A DNA stretch of 64,000 bases. Source: Sphingobium sp. CECT 9361 (GTDB lineage: Bacteria > Pseudomonadota > Alphaproteobacteria > Sphingomonadales > Sphingomonadaceae). The DNA lies in the NCBI RefSeq assembly GCF_918741285.1, contig NZ_CAKKNC010000010.1, positions 78,417-142,416 on the forward strand, read 5' to 3'. The notes under the pieces were generated by a model. That model was not told the DNA's origin. It saw only the letters and a list, made by a program, of their open reading frames with translations, and searched no databases. Positions 36,992-46,940 of this stretch are shown one piece after another. The position numbers and the translations under genes are program-made. How positions within the stretch are numbered: the stretch's first letter is position 1; the number at the start of each line of letters is the position of its first letter.

Positions 36992-37337
36992 GGGCGTGCT
37001 CCTTGTTGGGTCCGACGGCCTTCCCGCCGGTGACACCGAAGAGCGGCGTGCGGGATCGCATCGCACCGGAGCGCTAAGCGGAGGGAAACCCCTGGAGGGA
37101 GCTGGCGCGGGCAGCCGCGAAGCGGCAACACGGGCGACAGGATGGGGTTGTGTTGCGAGACCGTCCGCCGCAGGTGTCAGTCAAAGGCGAAGGAAGGCGG
37201 GCGAACCCGGCCAGGATTGCCTTGCGCCATCAGTCCATCACGGTCTCGGCGATAGTCCGTCCCACTGTGCGTCGCAGTCTCATTCACCGGGGAGACCGCG
37301 GCCAAGCGACATCAGTCTTGGCAGGCCGGTCGCCGAT
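36992..37337. other. gene-free stretch between SSB-like and vapC
   Basis: 346 bp without a credible frame. It probably holds the SSB promoter, but I see no distinct box. The sequence is GC-rich with short inverted repeats only. Confidence 0.4.
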
Positions 37338-37751
37338 TCAGGGGCGGTCGGCGAGCCAGTTTTCGACAGTGAGCGCGCAGATGCGTGAAAATTCGCCGAC
37401 ATTGGCCGTCACCAACGTCGCTTCGAGTGCATAGGCATGGGCAGCGATGAAGAGGTCGTTCGGACCGATCGGTTTGCCCGCGCTCTCCAACTCGGCACGG
37501 ATCCCGCCATATTCGGTGTCGGCGGGGACATCGAGGGCGAGTACCTGAACGCTTCCAAGGATCGCTTCGATCTGTGCCAGCAGTTTGGGCGAGCCCTTCT
37601 TCGCGCAGCCGTACCGCAATTCCGCCGCTGTGATGATGCTTACGCATATCGAGTCTGGTCCGACCTCGGCGATCCTGGACGAGACGATACCGTGCGGATT
37701 TCGCGCGAGCTCAGACACGATGTTGGTATCGAGCATGTAGAGTTTGCTCAC
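37338..37751 (-). CDS. vapC: VapC/FitB-like PIN-domain toxin
   Basis: 137 residues. PIN-domain acids are D8 in YMLDTNIVSE, E44 in TAAELRYG, D in GPNDLFIAAHA, and a final region VTANVGEF. VapC toxins are Mg-dependent RNases that typically cut initiator tRNA or rRNA. Its start overlaps the antitoxin stop by 4 bp. Confidence 0.9.
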   Translation of the reverse strand: MSKLYMLDTNIVSELARNPHGIVSSRIAEVGPDSICVSIITAAELRYGCAKKGSPKLLAQIEAILGSVQVLALDVPADTEYGGIRAELESAGKPIGPNDLFIAAHAYALEATLVTANVGEFSRICALTVENWLADRP

Positions 37752-38014
37752 AGATCAATTGCCCTGGTTGGCAGGAGCGTATCGTCGATATCGGGAAACT
37801 GGTCGTCCGGTCCGAGCGGCTCGAGGCCTGCGAGCACCTCGAGGATGTTTTTGCGTTTGATCGGCTCGAGCACCAATCGGTCGCCTTCGCGGTGGATCAT
37901 CACCCGGTCGCCGGGCAGCTCAAAGTCGGCGGGAATACGCACCGCCTGGCTTTTGTTGTTTCGGAAAAGCTTCACTTCACGCGAGACTGAAGCCTGAGGA
38001 TGATTAGCTGCCAC
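37748..38014 (-). CDS. vapB: VapB-like antitoxin (AbrB/MazE type)
   Basis: 88 residues from the GTG at 38014, chosen because GGAGG lies 5 bp upstream. The core VKLFRNNKSQAVRIPADFEL is the SpoVT/AbrB swapped-hairpin DNA-binding fold of VapB antitoxins; the acidic C-terminus would cover VapC. Operator repeats lie directly upstream. Confidence 0.88.
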   Translation of the reverse strand: MAANHPQASVSREVKLFRNNKSQAVRIPADFELPGDRVMIHREGDRLVLEPIKRKNILEVLAGLEPLGPDDQFPDIDDTLLPTRAIDL

Positions 38015-38028
38015 GATGGCCTCCTTTG

Positions 38029-38063
38029 CATATACATCAACATATACATGCTCGCCGAGCATG
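38029..38063. promoter_or_regulatory. vapBC operator repeats
   Basis: CATATACAT occurs twice, at 38029-38037 and 38041-38049, with a 12-bp period. It is followed by the perfect palindrome CATGCTCGCCGAGCATG (38047-38063). These lie within 50 bp upstream of the vapB start, where VapBC complexes bind. Confidence 0.65.
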
Positions 38064-38104
38064 CAAGTGCGCCGACCGCACAGGATGACGGATTCGAGCG
38101 AACG

Positions 38105-38147
38105 AAAAACAGGACCCGCTTCGCCAGGTGAGCGAAGCGAGCCCTGT
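38105..38147 (-). terminator. intrinsic terminator after the DUF736-like gene
   Basis: On the minus strand ACAGG...CGCTTCGC / GCGAAGCG...CCTGT forms a long stem (8-bp and 5-bp paired blocks) followed by TTTTTCG. It lies 50 bp after the DUF736-like gene stop. Confidence 0.75.
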
Positions 38148-38198
38148 CAGGATCTAAGCGCCGAGAAAGAAGCGCGTCAGAGGACGGGTGGCGACCGA

Positions 38199-38702
38199 TC
38201 AGTCGGCCATTTCGGGCGTGCGACGCTTGCGGCCGCCGGCCGCCGCGGGCTCGCTTCCGAACGCGCCGTCGGCCGAGGATTCACCCAGACCGTCGCCACC
38301 CGCAGGAGCAGCCGGCTCGTCGGCGCCCGGCAGCGGCGGCAGGCCATCGTCGGCTGCGGCAGCGTCGGTGGGCGCATCGCGGCGGCGGGTCGGACGTGAC
38401 CACACGATGTTATACGAGCCATCCTCCTGGCGGAACGCCGAGATGTAGAGCGGCTTGTCGAGGCTCGGGTCCTCGATCTTGCCATTGAGGAAGGTCTCGC
38501 CAGTCGAGTTGGAGGACAGCTCGAACAGCGCGCCGACCTGGACCCATTGGCGGGCAGCCGAAAGGGCGAGGATTTCGAACTTGGGCGCGCGCGGGTTGGC
38601 GGACTGGACGGTGCGCAGGGCGATCACGATTGCGACGGTGAGCGTCGAGATCTTGCCGGTGTAGGTGCCGCTGGCGTTCTGGGTGATGGTGCCGATGTTC
38701 AT
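38199..38702 (-). CDS. DUF736-like plasmid protein
   Basis: 167 residues from the ATG at 38702, with a GGAGAC site upstream. MNIGTITQNASGTYTGKIST and FLNGKIEDPSLDKPLYISAF match DUF736, a small beta-rich protein widespread on alphaproteobacterial plasmids. The C-terminal 60 residues are a low-complexity Ala/Gly/Asp region ending in basic residues. Function unknown. Confidence 0.85.
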   Translation of the reverse strand: MNIGTITQNASGTYTGKISTLTVAIVIALRTVQSANPRAPKFEILALSAARQWVQVGALFELSSNSTGETFLNGKIEDPSLDKPLYISAFRQEDGSYNIVWSRPTRRRDAPTDAAAADDGLPPLPGADEPAAPAGGDGLGESSADGAFGSEPAAAGGRKRRTPEMAD

Positions 38703-38870
38703 GGGAAGTCTCCTTGAGTTGTGCTGCTCGAACCCCTTGTCCGAACACACTCTCTCTCCCACTCAGCTCCTCGGCCGTTCGGCCGAGCAAGGCGCGCCAG
38801 CGCCGCTCCGACGGACGCCTCTTCGGCGCCGTCGGGTCGTTCCTGATCGTCTCAGGGGCGTATGAAGACG

Positions 38871-39191
38871 TCAGTTGGTGGGCGGCGTTGCCGGCTTTCG
38901 CCACAGCGCAATGATGTCTTGCATCTCTTCAGCGAAACCCAGGCTGTCTATATAGACGGCGCCGCGGTCGTTCTGACCGAGAAAGCCGATGACCGTCGTG
39001 ATGTCGTTGGCGATCGCAACGTCGAGGCCGAACATATCGGCGATCTCGAAATGGCCCAGGTCCGGGCCGTTCCACCAGGCCATCAGGAAGTTGGCAACGC
39101 GGCGCGCCTGGCCGGTGTCGGACATCGCGATCGGCAAGAGGCGTGTCAGCGCCGCGCGCGCGGCATCATAATCGGTCGGAATCGAGGTCAT
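38871..39191 (-). CDS. DUF7673-like hypothetical protein
   Basis: 106 residues from the ATG at 39191. ALTRLLPIAMSDTGQARRVA then NFLMAWWNGPDLG and DIIALWRKP match a family I recall as DUF7673, present on plasmids without known role. It belongs to a run of small minus-strand genes that continues to 41.1 kb. Confidence 0.6.
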   Translation of the reverse strand: MTSIPTDYDAARAALTRLLPIAMSDTGQARRVANFLMAWWNGPDLGHFEIADMFGLDVAIANDITTVIGFLGQNDRGAVYIDSLGFAEEMQDIIALWRKPATPPTN

Positions 39192-39266
39192 CGTCTGTCT
39201 CCGGGCGATGAAGCTATAGGTCTGCATCTGTGGCGCAACAGCGAAGTCGATCAGAAGGCGGAGTAG

Positions 39267-39749
39267 TTATTCGACATGCGGCAGTCCTTCCGCATCCAGG
39301 GTGGACTTCGACGATACCCCGAACTGGGGCAGAACGCCTTCGACGACGAGCGGCGGCACGGTGAAATCCGCTGCGGCGAAGTGTGCGAGGGTTGCCTCGA
39401 AAGAGCCGAGCGTTTCGAGCACCTCTTGCGGGATGACAACGATGTCGTCTTCGGTCGTCGCGTAGGAGGTTAGCGTCCCGTCGCCCTGGTGAACGACACG
39501 CTCGGGGCCCCACTGGCCGGAATAGCCGCCCGACCATCTGGCAAAAGGGACAAGTCGCTCGACGCACCAGCTTTCGAGTTCTCCGAAACGGCCCCACGCG
39601 ACCTCGTGCGCGTAGAGGCTGAGGGGTCTGCCGACGGCGCGGTGGTGCGGCGCGAAGGCTTCTCCGTCCCATTCGGTGGAAAGGCCCTCGTCGCTGATCA
39701 GTGCGACAAGTTCGGTGTATGCCGATGCCGAGAGCGATCCGCCAATCAC
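39267..39749 (-). CDS. hypothetical protein
   Basis: 160 residues, MIGGSLSASAYTELVALISD, aromatic-rich with YSGQWGPERVVHQGDGTLTS and a C-terminus containing VVEGVLPQFG. No family recognised, no signal peptide or membrane segment. Part of the small-gene run. Confidence 0.55.
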   Translation of the reverse strand: MIGGSLSASAYTELVALISDEGLSTEWDGEAFAPHHRAVGRPLSLYAHEVAWGRFGELESWCVERLVPFARWSGGYSGQWGPERVVHQGDGTLTSYATTEDDIVVIPQEVLETLGSFEATLAHFAAADFTVPPLVVEGVLPQFGVSSKSTLDAEGLPHVE

Positions 39750-39892
39750 GATCGATGCTGAGACACGGTCTGCAATAATGGCTCCTAGATCATCGGTGCG
39801 CCGGGCACACGACGGTGAGCGCTGCCGGCAGTGCCGACGACGCGGGTGGATGAGTGAAGACGGCTCGTCGCGAGCGTGAGCGCCTCAGCGGA

Positions 39893-40222
39893 TCAGTGGA
39901 TGGAGCCGAAGAGCGACCGCTTGGCCGCGGCCTGGTGGCGTCCGTCTTTCATGCCGGTCGTCTGACGCATTTCAGCATCGAGCCTCTCGGCGAGGTCAGG
40001 GGGCACTTCGACATGGGGCGCGACCACGTCGATCACGGCCTCGGGCGTCAGCATTTCGCCGGGTTCGGTGCCGAGCCAGATCAGGGCTTCCCCTTCATCT
40101 GGCTCGTCCTCGGTGCGGAAGAACACCTGTGCGAAAAACGTCTGCAATGGGCGGTCCCAACCGACGGTCGCGCGGACGACATGCGGCTGGTCGGCCTTGG
40201 GCTGAAGGTCATGTCGGCTCAT
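39893..40222 (-). CDS. hypothetical protein
   Basis: 109 residues, MSRHDLQPKADQPHVVRATV then FFAQVFFRTEDEPDEGEALI and a C-terminus HQAAAKRSLFGSIH. Not recognised. Its start overlaps the stop of the preceding gene by 4 bp, so it belongs to one operon. Confidence 0.6.
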   Translation of the reverse strand: MSRHDLQPKADQPHVVRATVGWDRPLQTFFAQVFFRTEDEPDEGEALIWLGTEPGEMLTPEAVIDVVAPHVEVPPDLAERLDAEMRQTTGMKDGRHQAAAKRSLFGSIH

Positions 40223-40413
40223 TGGGTCGTCCTCCGAATCCTGTGTTGTACGTGGCGAGCAGCGCCCTCGGCGCTGCTGATCGCCTTGCCGGCCGCCGAG
40301 GCTGCCTGACGCGCGCCGGCCTGCCGAAGCAGAGTACGGGCTTCGCGCAGACGCTCAACTGCTATTGCTATCGCCTGCCCATGTTCGGGCCCGGCCGGTG
40401 TAATCCGCCGCAT
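40219..40413 (-). CDS. small hypothetical protein
   Basis: 64 residues, Arg/Ala-rich helical (AIAVERLREARTLLRQAGAR). Not recognised. Coupled to the next gene by a 4-bp overlap. The upstream gene ends 39 bp before it. Confidence 0.5.
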   Translation of the reverse strand: MRRITPAGPEHGQAIAIAVERLREARTLLRQAGARQAASAAGKAISSAEGAARHVQHRIRRTTQ

Positions 40414-40452
40414 GGCTGGTCTCCGGAGTGGCTGTCGAAATTTGCGCGACGC

Positions 40453-40803
40453 TCAGTCGTCGCTGGGGAGCATGATCGTCATGACCCTCACCGTGACCAG
40501 CGGGTCAGCGGGGTCTTCGGACCCCCATTCGAGCGTGAGGTCATAATAATCGATCGTGAAGCGGACAACGTGGCCAGCGATGACGAGATCGCCCCGCGCC
40601 CGCTCGCGGCCATCTTCGGGCCTGAAGACGTACCGACGGATTGCGGCCATCAACTCGGCCTGGGCCAAAATCTGAGCAACCTTGCCCCCCTCCCCTGCGA
40701 AGGTCGCGAGACAGGCGGCGGTTATGACGATGCGGCCGGTCGGATCCAGACCCTGGCGGCAACGGTCGTTGAGCGCGGCGATCCGTGACATTCGGTCGGT
40801 CAT
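40453..40803 (-). CDS. DUF3768-like protein
   Basis: 116 residues from the ATG at 40803. MTDRMSRIAALNDRCRQGLD, IVITAACLATFAGEGGKVAQ and FTIDYYDLTLEWGSEDPADP match DUF3768, a small family on alphaproteobacterial plasmids. Its ATG overlaps the stop of the interrupted PP-loop gene, showing that both were once in one operon with the genes at 56.3 kb. Confidence 0.75.
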   Translation of the reverse strand: MTDRMSRIAALNDRCRQGLDPTGRIVITAACLATFAGEGGKVAQILAQAELMAAIRRYVFRPEDGRERARGDLVIAGHVVRFTIDYYDLTLEWGSEDPADPLVTVRVMTIMLPSDD

Positions 40804-41129
40804 GCTGCCTCCATCCGGCCAGCGTTGAAGCTCTCGAGCCATTCCTCCATCGTCGGACGCTCGCTCACTGGCACGAGGCCGGCGGCGTCCTGGAAGCGGA
40901 CAAGCTCGGTCGGTGCGTCGCGGCGGATCGCATCGATCTCGGCCTCGGGAAGAAGGCGCTCCGCGCGAATGAAATCGGTGATCCTGCCGGGTTTGGTTTT
41001 GGTCGACCGGCGCCAGAGACCTTCGACGGTGCGAAGGCGCGGTTCGGCCCGCGCCTCGATGAGGACGATCAGGCGCAGGCACCATTGCGGCAACGCACGC
41101 ACCTCATCGGGCCGGATCGCGCCGCAGAA
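40800..41129 (-). pseudogene. PP-loop ATPase gene, C-terminal third
   Basis: The frame reads FFCGAIRPDEVRALPQWCLR and on to AGRMEAA, ending at 40800. Its upstream end is cut at 41129 by the Tn554-like element; the preceding part of the gene continues at 47084-47611 (KSSCFF). A GTG at 41102 could let the fragment be translated, but it lacks the ATP-binding domain. Confidence 0.85.
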
Positions 41130-41248
41130 AAATTATGCCGTCATTGAGACGCTTCATTAAGGTTTTGACGGTCTCGTGATCCTGCCCCATCTTTGGCCAG
41201 AAAGAGACAACAGAGCAGGCTCACCAAGTGCCGTAAACGGGGGTTTCA

Positions 41249-42661
41249 GTGCATCTTTTCACGTTCGATCCGTGGCTGGGAACCGAGCCGATATTCGTTG
41301 ATGGCAGGGTGATCCGGCCAGCCCTCGATGATGCTGCCAAACGGAGCGGAGCCCGATACTTACCCGAATCTGGCATCCCCACTCTCCTCAATCCCGACGG
41401 GAGCCCTGTTGCCGAGCTCAATTCGTTCGTGTCGTTCCTGCGCGGCGATGGCGTGTCGCTTGCCAGCACGGGCCACTATGCCCGGGACCTTCAGGTCTTT
41501 GCCCGCTACCTGCGGGACGCGCATTCGAAGTCGTTACTTGACGCATCCAGTGCGGATGTCGGGAAATACCGTGCCGTTCGGCTCGAGGGGCCGGGCGACC
41601 TCCGACTGTCGGGATCGTCATGGAAGCGCACTTCTGCCGCGCTGACGCGCTTCTATCAATGGGCCGCCGGTGAGGAAGCGAGCCTCATATCGTCGGCACC
41701 GAAAACCAAGTTCCGCCGTGATGGCGCGGTTGCCGAAGACACGATCCGTATGATCCCACTTGAGGATTACGTCGTGTTCCGGGACCAAGGCCTGTTGGGT
41801 CGGTGTCAAGCGAACAACGTGGCTCATCGTCGGAATCCGCTGCGCGATGCTGCGTTCGCCGAGCTGCTCGTGACGACGGGTGTCAGGCTTGAGGAAGGCG
41901 CCAGCCTTCTGATCGGCGAGCTTCCCATGGCGAGCGCCCGTGTCTTCGAGGGCTGTCGCAGCGCCTTGATCGACCTTCCTGCGACAATCACCAAAGGGCG
42001 CAAACCCCGATCAGTGCCATTCCCGAAGCGGGTCGCCGGCAGCTTCATCGACGCCTATGTCCGCGAAGAACGGAGTCAGTTGGTTGATCGCTGGCGTCGC
42101 GCTGGCGGCGTCCGGACGATGCGACAGCCGCTTATTGGGAGCCTCGCGGGCGGGCGACGCATCCTGATCCAGGGCGAACAGCGCCTCCGACCATTGGCAA
42201 ACCTGCGCATCGATGAGCGACGTAATCTCATATTGCTGCCTGAACCGGATGCTCCGCTGGAAATCGCGCAACCAGCAGCATTGTGGCTCGCGCAGGACGG
42301 AAATGCTTTGACGCCTGCGGCCTGGCAGTCGATCTTCCGCCGCGCGAGCGAGAAGCTGTCGAAGGCCAAGGGCTGGGAACTCCACGTATCTCCTCACACT
42401 CTGCGGCATACCTTTGCGGTCTATTGGCTCACACACCTCATCAAGGCGGAGGTGATGAGGCTCGACGGGCGATCCCTCCCCAATCGAACGGAAGAAATAT
42501 ATATGAAGATCGTCAGCGACCCGCTGCGGCGGGTCCAGCGATGGCTTGGCCACTCCAGCATCATGACGACGCAGAAATATCTGACCTATGTCGATGAGGC
42601 CTTTGAGATGATCGATCAGGCTGCCGAAGCGTTGGACACTCGTCTGTTGGGCTTCTTCTAA
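41249..42661 (+). CDS. tyrosine recombinase 1 (TnpA-like)
   Basis: 470 residues from a GTG. An N-terminal SAM-like core-binding region ([20 protein letters not shown]) is followed by the catalytic domain with R in [21 protein letters not shown] near residue 378, and [16 protein letters not shown] with the tyrosine nucleophile. All catalytic residues look intact. First gene of the element; the next starts 2 bp later. Confidence 0.9.
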   Translation: MHLFTFDPWLGTEPIFVDGRVIRPALDDAAKRSGARYLPESGIPTLLNPDGSPVAELNSFVSFLRGDGVSLASTGHYARDLQVFARYLRDAHSKSLLDASSADVGKYRAVRLEGPGDLRLSGSSWKRTSAALTRFYQWAAGEEASLISSAPKTKFRRDGAVAEDTIRMIPLEDYVVFRDQGLLGRCQANNVAHRRNPLRDAAFAELLVTTGVRLEEGASLLIGELPMASARVFEGCRSALIDLPATITKGRKPRSVPFPKRVAGSFIDAYVREERSQLVDRWRRAGGVRTMRQPLIGSLAGGRRILIQGEQRLRPLANLRIDERRNLILLPEPDAPLEIAQPAALWLAQDGNALTPAAWQSIFRRASEKLSKAKGWELHVSPHTLRHTFAVYWLTHLIKAEVMRLDGRSLPNRTEEIYMKIVSDPLRRVQRWLGHSSIMTTQKYLTYVDEAFEMIDQAAEALDTRLLGFF

Positions 42662-42663
42662 CC

Positions 42664-44433
42664 GTGGGCCGGTCTCGCCTCTTGTTCGACCGGTTACCCC
42701 CGGAGGCGCCGGAGCCGGAACCCGATGCGATCGTTGCCTATCATCATCGTGACGGCGTCGGCCGCGAAATGACCTGGTTGCCGCACGACGTCGGAAACAA
42801 GGGGCTTGGTCGAGATCTCGCCTTGCATCTTGGACCGATGATGAAGGAGCTGTTCTCGGGACTGGCCGTCCCGAGCGTCGAGCAGTATCGGCAGAGCTGG
42901 ATACCGCTTGGGAAGCGCCTGACGTCCACCGGACGCATTGACGGTGGGCTTCGCGTGGTCACTGCCGCCGACATCGACGCCTGTGACGTGCTGGGCCAAT
43001 ACTCGCGGTTCCGGTGTCTTATTTACGGCCTTCGCGTGATCGACGAGCACAACCTCGATCTGCTGCGTCCAGATCTGAAGGCGCGGATCAACTTCACGAG
43101 CCGTCACAACGGGAAGGCATTGCGGCCTCGCGAGCCGTTAACGCCGTTCGTTGCTCGCGTCCTGAAAGAGGCGGTCGATCGCAGGGTGGTAGCCGCACGC
43201 GACAGGATCGCTGCGGGATGCGATCAGGTCGAGGCTTTGCGAAACAAGCTGGACAGAAATCGCTTTGAGGATGTGTTCCTGCATGTCGCAGACGGCGCGC
43301 GTCCCGCTCGAAGCGAGTTCGACCTGTTCAAATATCGAAAGGTTGCCGTCTCCGCTGCGAGCGATCTTCTCGTTCTGACGCTGCCCGACGCGATCTACTT
43401 CATCATCGCGATCGCGCTTCGCGTCGAAATGCCGATAGAATGCTTGCGAACGCTTCGCCGCGACTGCCTTAGAAATCCTGCGCGTGGCTATGTCTCGATC
43501 GAATACACGAAAGGCCGGGGTGGCGTTGGCCCCAAGATAAAGCGGGAGCGTGTGCGAGACGGCGGGATCAATACACCTGGCGGGCTTGTCCGCCTCGCTC
43601 TGGAACTATCCCGACCCGCCGCCGAGCGAATGACCCAACGAGGTGACCCGGATGCGGATTACCTATGGATCGGCTTCGTAGCGGCCGGCCTGCCAAGCTG
43701 GCGCCGGTTCAGACTTTGCACCCAGAACTTCTACGCCGCCATCCGGAGTCTCGGCCTCGTTGACGACGCCGGCCAGCCGATAAGCAGGATCGTACCTGCC
43801 CGGCTGAGGAAAACGGTCAAGCGCGATAACTATTTGCGGCACGCTGGTCACCTTCGCCGCTTCGCGAGCGATCACTCACCAGTTGTTGCCGCTCGGCACT
43901 ATGCCGCGGTGGACGGGTTGCGAGAAGAGCATGCGCGTTCGGTTGAGGTTGCCGAAACACAGCTGTTCGACATGGCTATGGCGCCACTGGTGCTTCCGCC
44001 GACAGAGGAAGCGGGTGCGCTTGCATCCGGCCTCTCGATCGCAGACCGAAAGCTCGATCCGGGCGCGGTGGCATCGTTGGTGTCGGGCGATACCGATACG
44101 TTCCTCGGCATATGCTCCGGCTTCTGGTCGAGTCCAATGGGGCGTAACGACGACGGCTCCTGCGCCATCGCGTTCACAGGCTGCCTCCATTGCGCGAACG
44201 CGGTGTTCACGGCGCGAAAGCTGCCAGCGTTGTTGAGCTATCTGACATGGCTCGATGACCACCGCGCGGTCATGACCGAAACGGAGTGGCGCGAACGGCA
44301 TGGCGCCGACCACGACCGCATCACGGCGCAAATACTCCCAGTGTTCGCTCCCGGTAATATCGAACAGGCGCGATCCGTTCTGGGAAGCACAGCTGTCGCG
44401 CCGGCGCTGCCCCCACATCTCCTGCGAAGTTGA
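42664..44433 (+). CDS. tyrosine recombinase 2 of the three-recombinase set
   Basis: 589 residues from a GTG. The catalytic region is diverged: R in LRVEMPIECLRTLRRD, VPARLRKTVKRD in the HxxR place, and ASDHSPVVAARHYAAVD as the His/Tyr end. A cysteine cluster GCLHCANAVFTARKLPAL follows. Middle member of trio modules, probably required with its partners for integration. The stop overlaps the next start (TTGA). Confidence 0.8.
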   Translation: MGRSRLLFDRLPPEAPEPEPDAIVAYHHRDGVGREMTWLPHDVGNKGLGRDLALHLGPMMKELFSGLAVPSVEQYRQSWIPLGKRLTSTGRIDGGLRVVTAADIDACDVLGQYSRFRCLIYGLRVIDEHNLDLLRPDLKARINFTSRHNGKALRPREPLTPFVARVLKEAVDRRVVAARDRIAAGCDQVEALRNKLDRNRFEDVFLHVADGARPARSEFDLFKYRKVAVSAASDLLVLTLPDAIYFIIAIALRVEMPIECLRTLRRDCLRNPARGYVSIEYTKGRGGVGPKIKRERVRDGGINTPGGLVRLALELSRPAAERMTQRGDPDADYLWIGFVAAGLPSWRRFRLCTQNFYAAIRSLGLVDDAGQPISRIVPARLRKTVKRDNYLRHAGHLRRFASDHSPVVAARHYAAVDGLREEHARSVEVAETQLFDMAMAPLVLPPTEEAGALASGLSIADRKLDPGAVASLVSGDTDTFLGICSGFWSSPMGRNDDGSCAIAFTGCLHCANAVFTARKLPALLSYLTWLDDHRAVMTETEWRERHGADHDRITAQILPVFAPGNIEQARSVLGSTAVAPALPPHLLRS

Positions 44434-46544
44434 GCGTGCGACCGCTGCTGGAGCGCACCGAGGCATCCTGGCGGATCGATCGTTCGGCGCTGGTGATCCC
44501 GCCCCACATGGTCGTGAGCGGCCGCGCGGAGCAGAACGTCTCGCTCGTCGGGGACGATGAATGGTTGCTGGAATGCGCCATCGCGAGGCCAGCAAAGGGC
44601 CATGAATCGCGAATCCGCTTGTACCGCATCGCTGATATCGATGAGCGGGAACTGATCCGGGAATATCTGTTCCTGTCGTTGCACTACGAGCCCCGCGACG
44701 AGGTGCGTTGCCGTCTCGGCACCCTCAAGCCTAGCTCGCTGATGCATATGAGCATTATTGCGCGGCAATTTTTGCGCGAGGTGCGCGAAACCGGGCTCCA
44801 ACTGCATGAGATCGATCAGCCGTGGCTGGATCACTGGCTCTCGAAAAAGCGCCATCTCACGCCGGCAACGCTGGTTTACAAGATCGTCGGAATACGGCGG
44901 CTAGCGCTCTACGCCCCATTGATGTCGTTCCGGGGCATAGAAATAACACCTTGGGGCAACCGCACAGCGACACGGGTCGCGGGATACCGCCGCGGCGGAG
45001 AGAATGTTACACCGAGAGTACCGGAGGCCATCACCGCACCAGCATTGCGCTGGGCCATGTTCTACGTCGATTACGGCATCGACGATATCATCGCGCGACG
45101 TGATATAGCGGCGGTCGACATGGAAGCACGTCGGCAACGAGTATCGCCGAAGGTAAGCGACCAGCGACTCCGGGCCTATCTGGATGCACTCGACACGGCA
45201 GGTTCTGGAGTACCGGTCACTCCCCAGGCGCAACCCGCCTGGCCGGAAATCTGCAAGGCGAGCGGCCTCGGCGTCGCAGTGCTGAAGGCGCGGTCTACCG
45301 TCATTGAGGAAGCGATGTTGCGGCTTGGAACCGAACGCCCCGGCGCCAGCAGTCGCTGGACCTCGATGCCCGGGACGAACGTCGCTTGGAGGTCCCATCT
45401 TCCAAGCTTCAGTAGTCGTTACGCCTTCATACCCGGCATGGCCGCCTGTTATCTGGTGATCGGGCTCTTGTCGGGAATGCGCGGCGAGGAAGTGGCCGCG
45501 CTCAAGCGTGGCTGCCTGCGCGTCATCCGCGACGAACATGCCCGCATCGTCCGGTACGAACTTGTCGGTAGAATCTTCAAGGGCCGGGACAACGTTGATG
45601 GCGCCGAACACCACTGGACGGTCGTTGAGCCGGTAGCGCGCGCCGTCTCAGCAGCAATACGGCTGCAGGATCACCTTCGCAGGGTTATCGATGCCGGATC
45701 ATCGCCGAAAGATGATGACCCGTTGTTCATGACGGTCCAGACCAAGGGAGTTGGCAACGAGCGGCTGACGGCCAACCAATCGACGAAGTACCTGAATTAC
45801 TTCGTCAAGGAGTGCAGCAAACTCGCCAACGAGATGGTGGCGATGGCGCCAGACGAGGCCGGGCCTATAACGGCACTGTATCATATCCCCGACCATGACG
45901 GTGAACCCTGGCGATGGCAAACGCGCCAGCTCCGCCGCACGCTCGCATGGTATATCGCCAGCCAGCCCTTCGGGGTGATCGCAGGCATGCTGCAATATGG
46001 TCACGCCAGCGCCATCATGTTCGAAGGCTATGCGGGCACCTCGGCGTCAGGCTTCCGCTCAGAGATCGAAGAGGAACGTCGCCTCGCGCAGCTCGGTGAT
46101 ATCGTCGAGATGTATGAGGACTGGAAGGCGGGGATCGATCCCGGCGGCCCCATGCGATCCAAGCTTGTCGCCGATTTTACAAGGATCAGGAACAAGATCG
46201 GTGATCTGCCCGGCACGGTCGTCGGTGATCGACGACACGCGAAAATGCTCTCGAATACCGCGGTGACGCTTCATCCGGGCTTCATCAACGACTGCTTCTT
46301 CTATGCTGACCATGCCCTCTGCCTGAAGGTCAAAGGAGCCGACGCACAGCCGGCATTTACGAAGTGCCAGCCCTCTCGATGTCCAAACAGCGTGGTGGCG
46401 AAGCGCCATGTGCCAGCCCTGCGGTCATGCATCGCAGATGCGGAGAGCATGAAGAGTGGCAAGAATGTGAGCCCGATCCAAAAGCACGCCATCGAGGCGC
46501 AGCTCGATATCTACAGGCAGTTACTGGAACAGGTCGAGCGATGA
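44430..46544 (+). CDS. tyrosine recombinase 3 (TnpB-like, long)
   Basis: 704 residues from a TTG overlapping the previous stop. Catalytic blocks are R in LSGMRGEEVAALKRG, QTRQLRRTLAWYIA and LQYGHASAIMFEGYAG with the tyrosine. A C-terminal cysteine-containing tail (KCQPSRCPNS) follows. The size and the downstream small gene resemble TnpB-TnpC of Tn554 (about 630 and 125 residues). Overlaps the next gene by 4 bp. Confidence 0.82.
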   Translation: MSVRPLLERTEASWRIDRSALVIPPHMVVSGRAEQNVSLVGDDEWLLECAIARPAKGHESRIRLYRIADIDERELIREYLFLSLHYEPRDEVRCRLGTLKPSSLMHMSIIARQFLREVRETGLQLHEIDQPWLDHWLSKKRHLTPATLVYKIVGIRRLALYAPLMSFRGIEITPWGNRTATRVAGYRRGGENVTPRVPEAITAPALRWAMFYVDYGIDDIIARRDIAAVDMEARRQRVSPKVSDQRLRAYLDALDTAGSGVPVTPQAQPAWPEICKASGLGVAVLKARSTVIEEAMLRLGTERPGASSRWTSMPGTNVAWRSHLPSFSSRYAFIPGMAACYLVIGLLSGMRGEEVAALKRGCLRVIRDEHARIVRYELVGRIFKGRDNVDGAEHHWTVVEPVARAVSAAIRLQDHLRRVIDAGSSPKDDDPLFMTVQTKGVGNERLTANQSTKYLNYFVKECSKLANEMVAMAPDEAGPITALYHIPDHDGEPWRWQTRQLRRTLAWYIASQPFGVIAGMLQYGHASAIMFEGYAGTSASGFRSEIEEERRLAQLGDIVEMYEDWKAGIDPGGPMRSKLVADFTRIRNKIGDLPGTVVGDRRHAKMLSNTAVTLHPGFINDCFFYADHALCLKVKGADAQPAFTKCQPSRCPNSVVAKRHVPALRSCIADAESMKSGKNVSPIQKHAIEAQLDIYRQLLEQVER

Positions 46545-46909
46545 CGGCGGAATCGAACCCAATGCAGAGATCGAAAAGCACCGTCGCACTGCTCGATGCC
46601 TATGACCGGTTGCGCGAAGGCAAAGGCAACGCCACCGATGGCAAGCTGAGTGTAACCAACGTCGCGCGCGAAGCCGCCGTCAGCCGGGCGACGGCATATC
46701 GCTGCCCCGAACTCCTCGCCCGGTTCGGTGAGCATCCAAGGCCAGCGAAGGCCAAGCCAAAAACTGTAAGCGGCAATGCCGAGTTGCGCGACGCGGTCAA
46801 TCGGTTGCTCAATCGGATCGTCATGCTGGAGGCGGCGCTGGAAGGAAAGGATGCCGAAATCCGGCAACTGCGCTCAATGCTGCCAAAAATGCAGGAGGCA
46901 AGTTCGTGA
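46541..46909 (+). CDS. TnpC/DUF6262-like small HTH-coiled-coil protein
   Basis: 122 residues. The ATG at 46541 overlaps the recombinase stop (ATGA). A TetR-like HTH (LSVTNVAREAAVSRATAYRC) is followed by a C-terminal coiled coil (LNRIVMLEAALEGKDAEIRQ). This matches DUF6262/TnpC proteins that accompany Tn554-type recombinases and influence the orientation or efficiency of integration. Confidence 0.8.
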   Translation: MTAESNPMQRSKSTVALLDAYDRLREGKGNATDGKLSVTNVAREAAVSRATAYRCPELLARFGEHPRPAKAKPKTVSGNAELRDAVNRLLNRIVMLEAALEGKDAEIRQLRSMLPKMQEASS

Positions 46910-46940
46910 TGCGAGCGAGTCGGTCCGCCTTCGGCGGTTG

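Noticed and set aside
40800..41102. Apparent 100-codon stand-alone gene with a GTG start
   Set aside because: Its sequence continues upstream as FFCGAIRPDE and joins the PP-loop fragment at 47084, so it is a gene piece.
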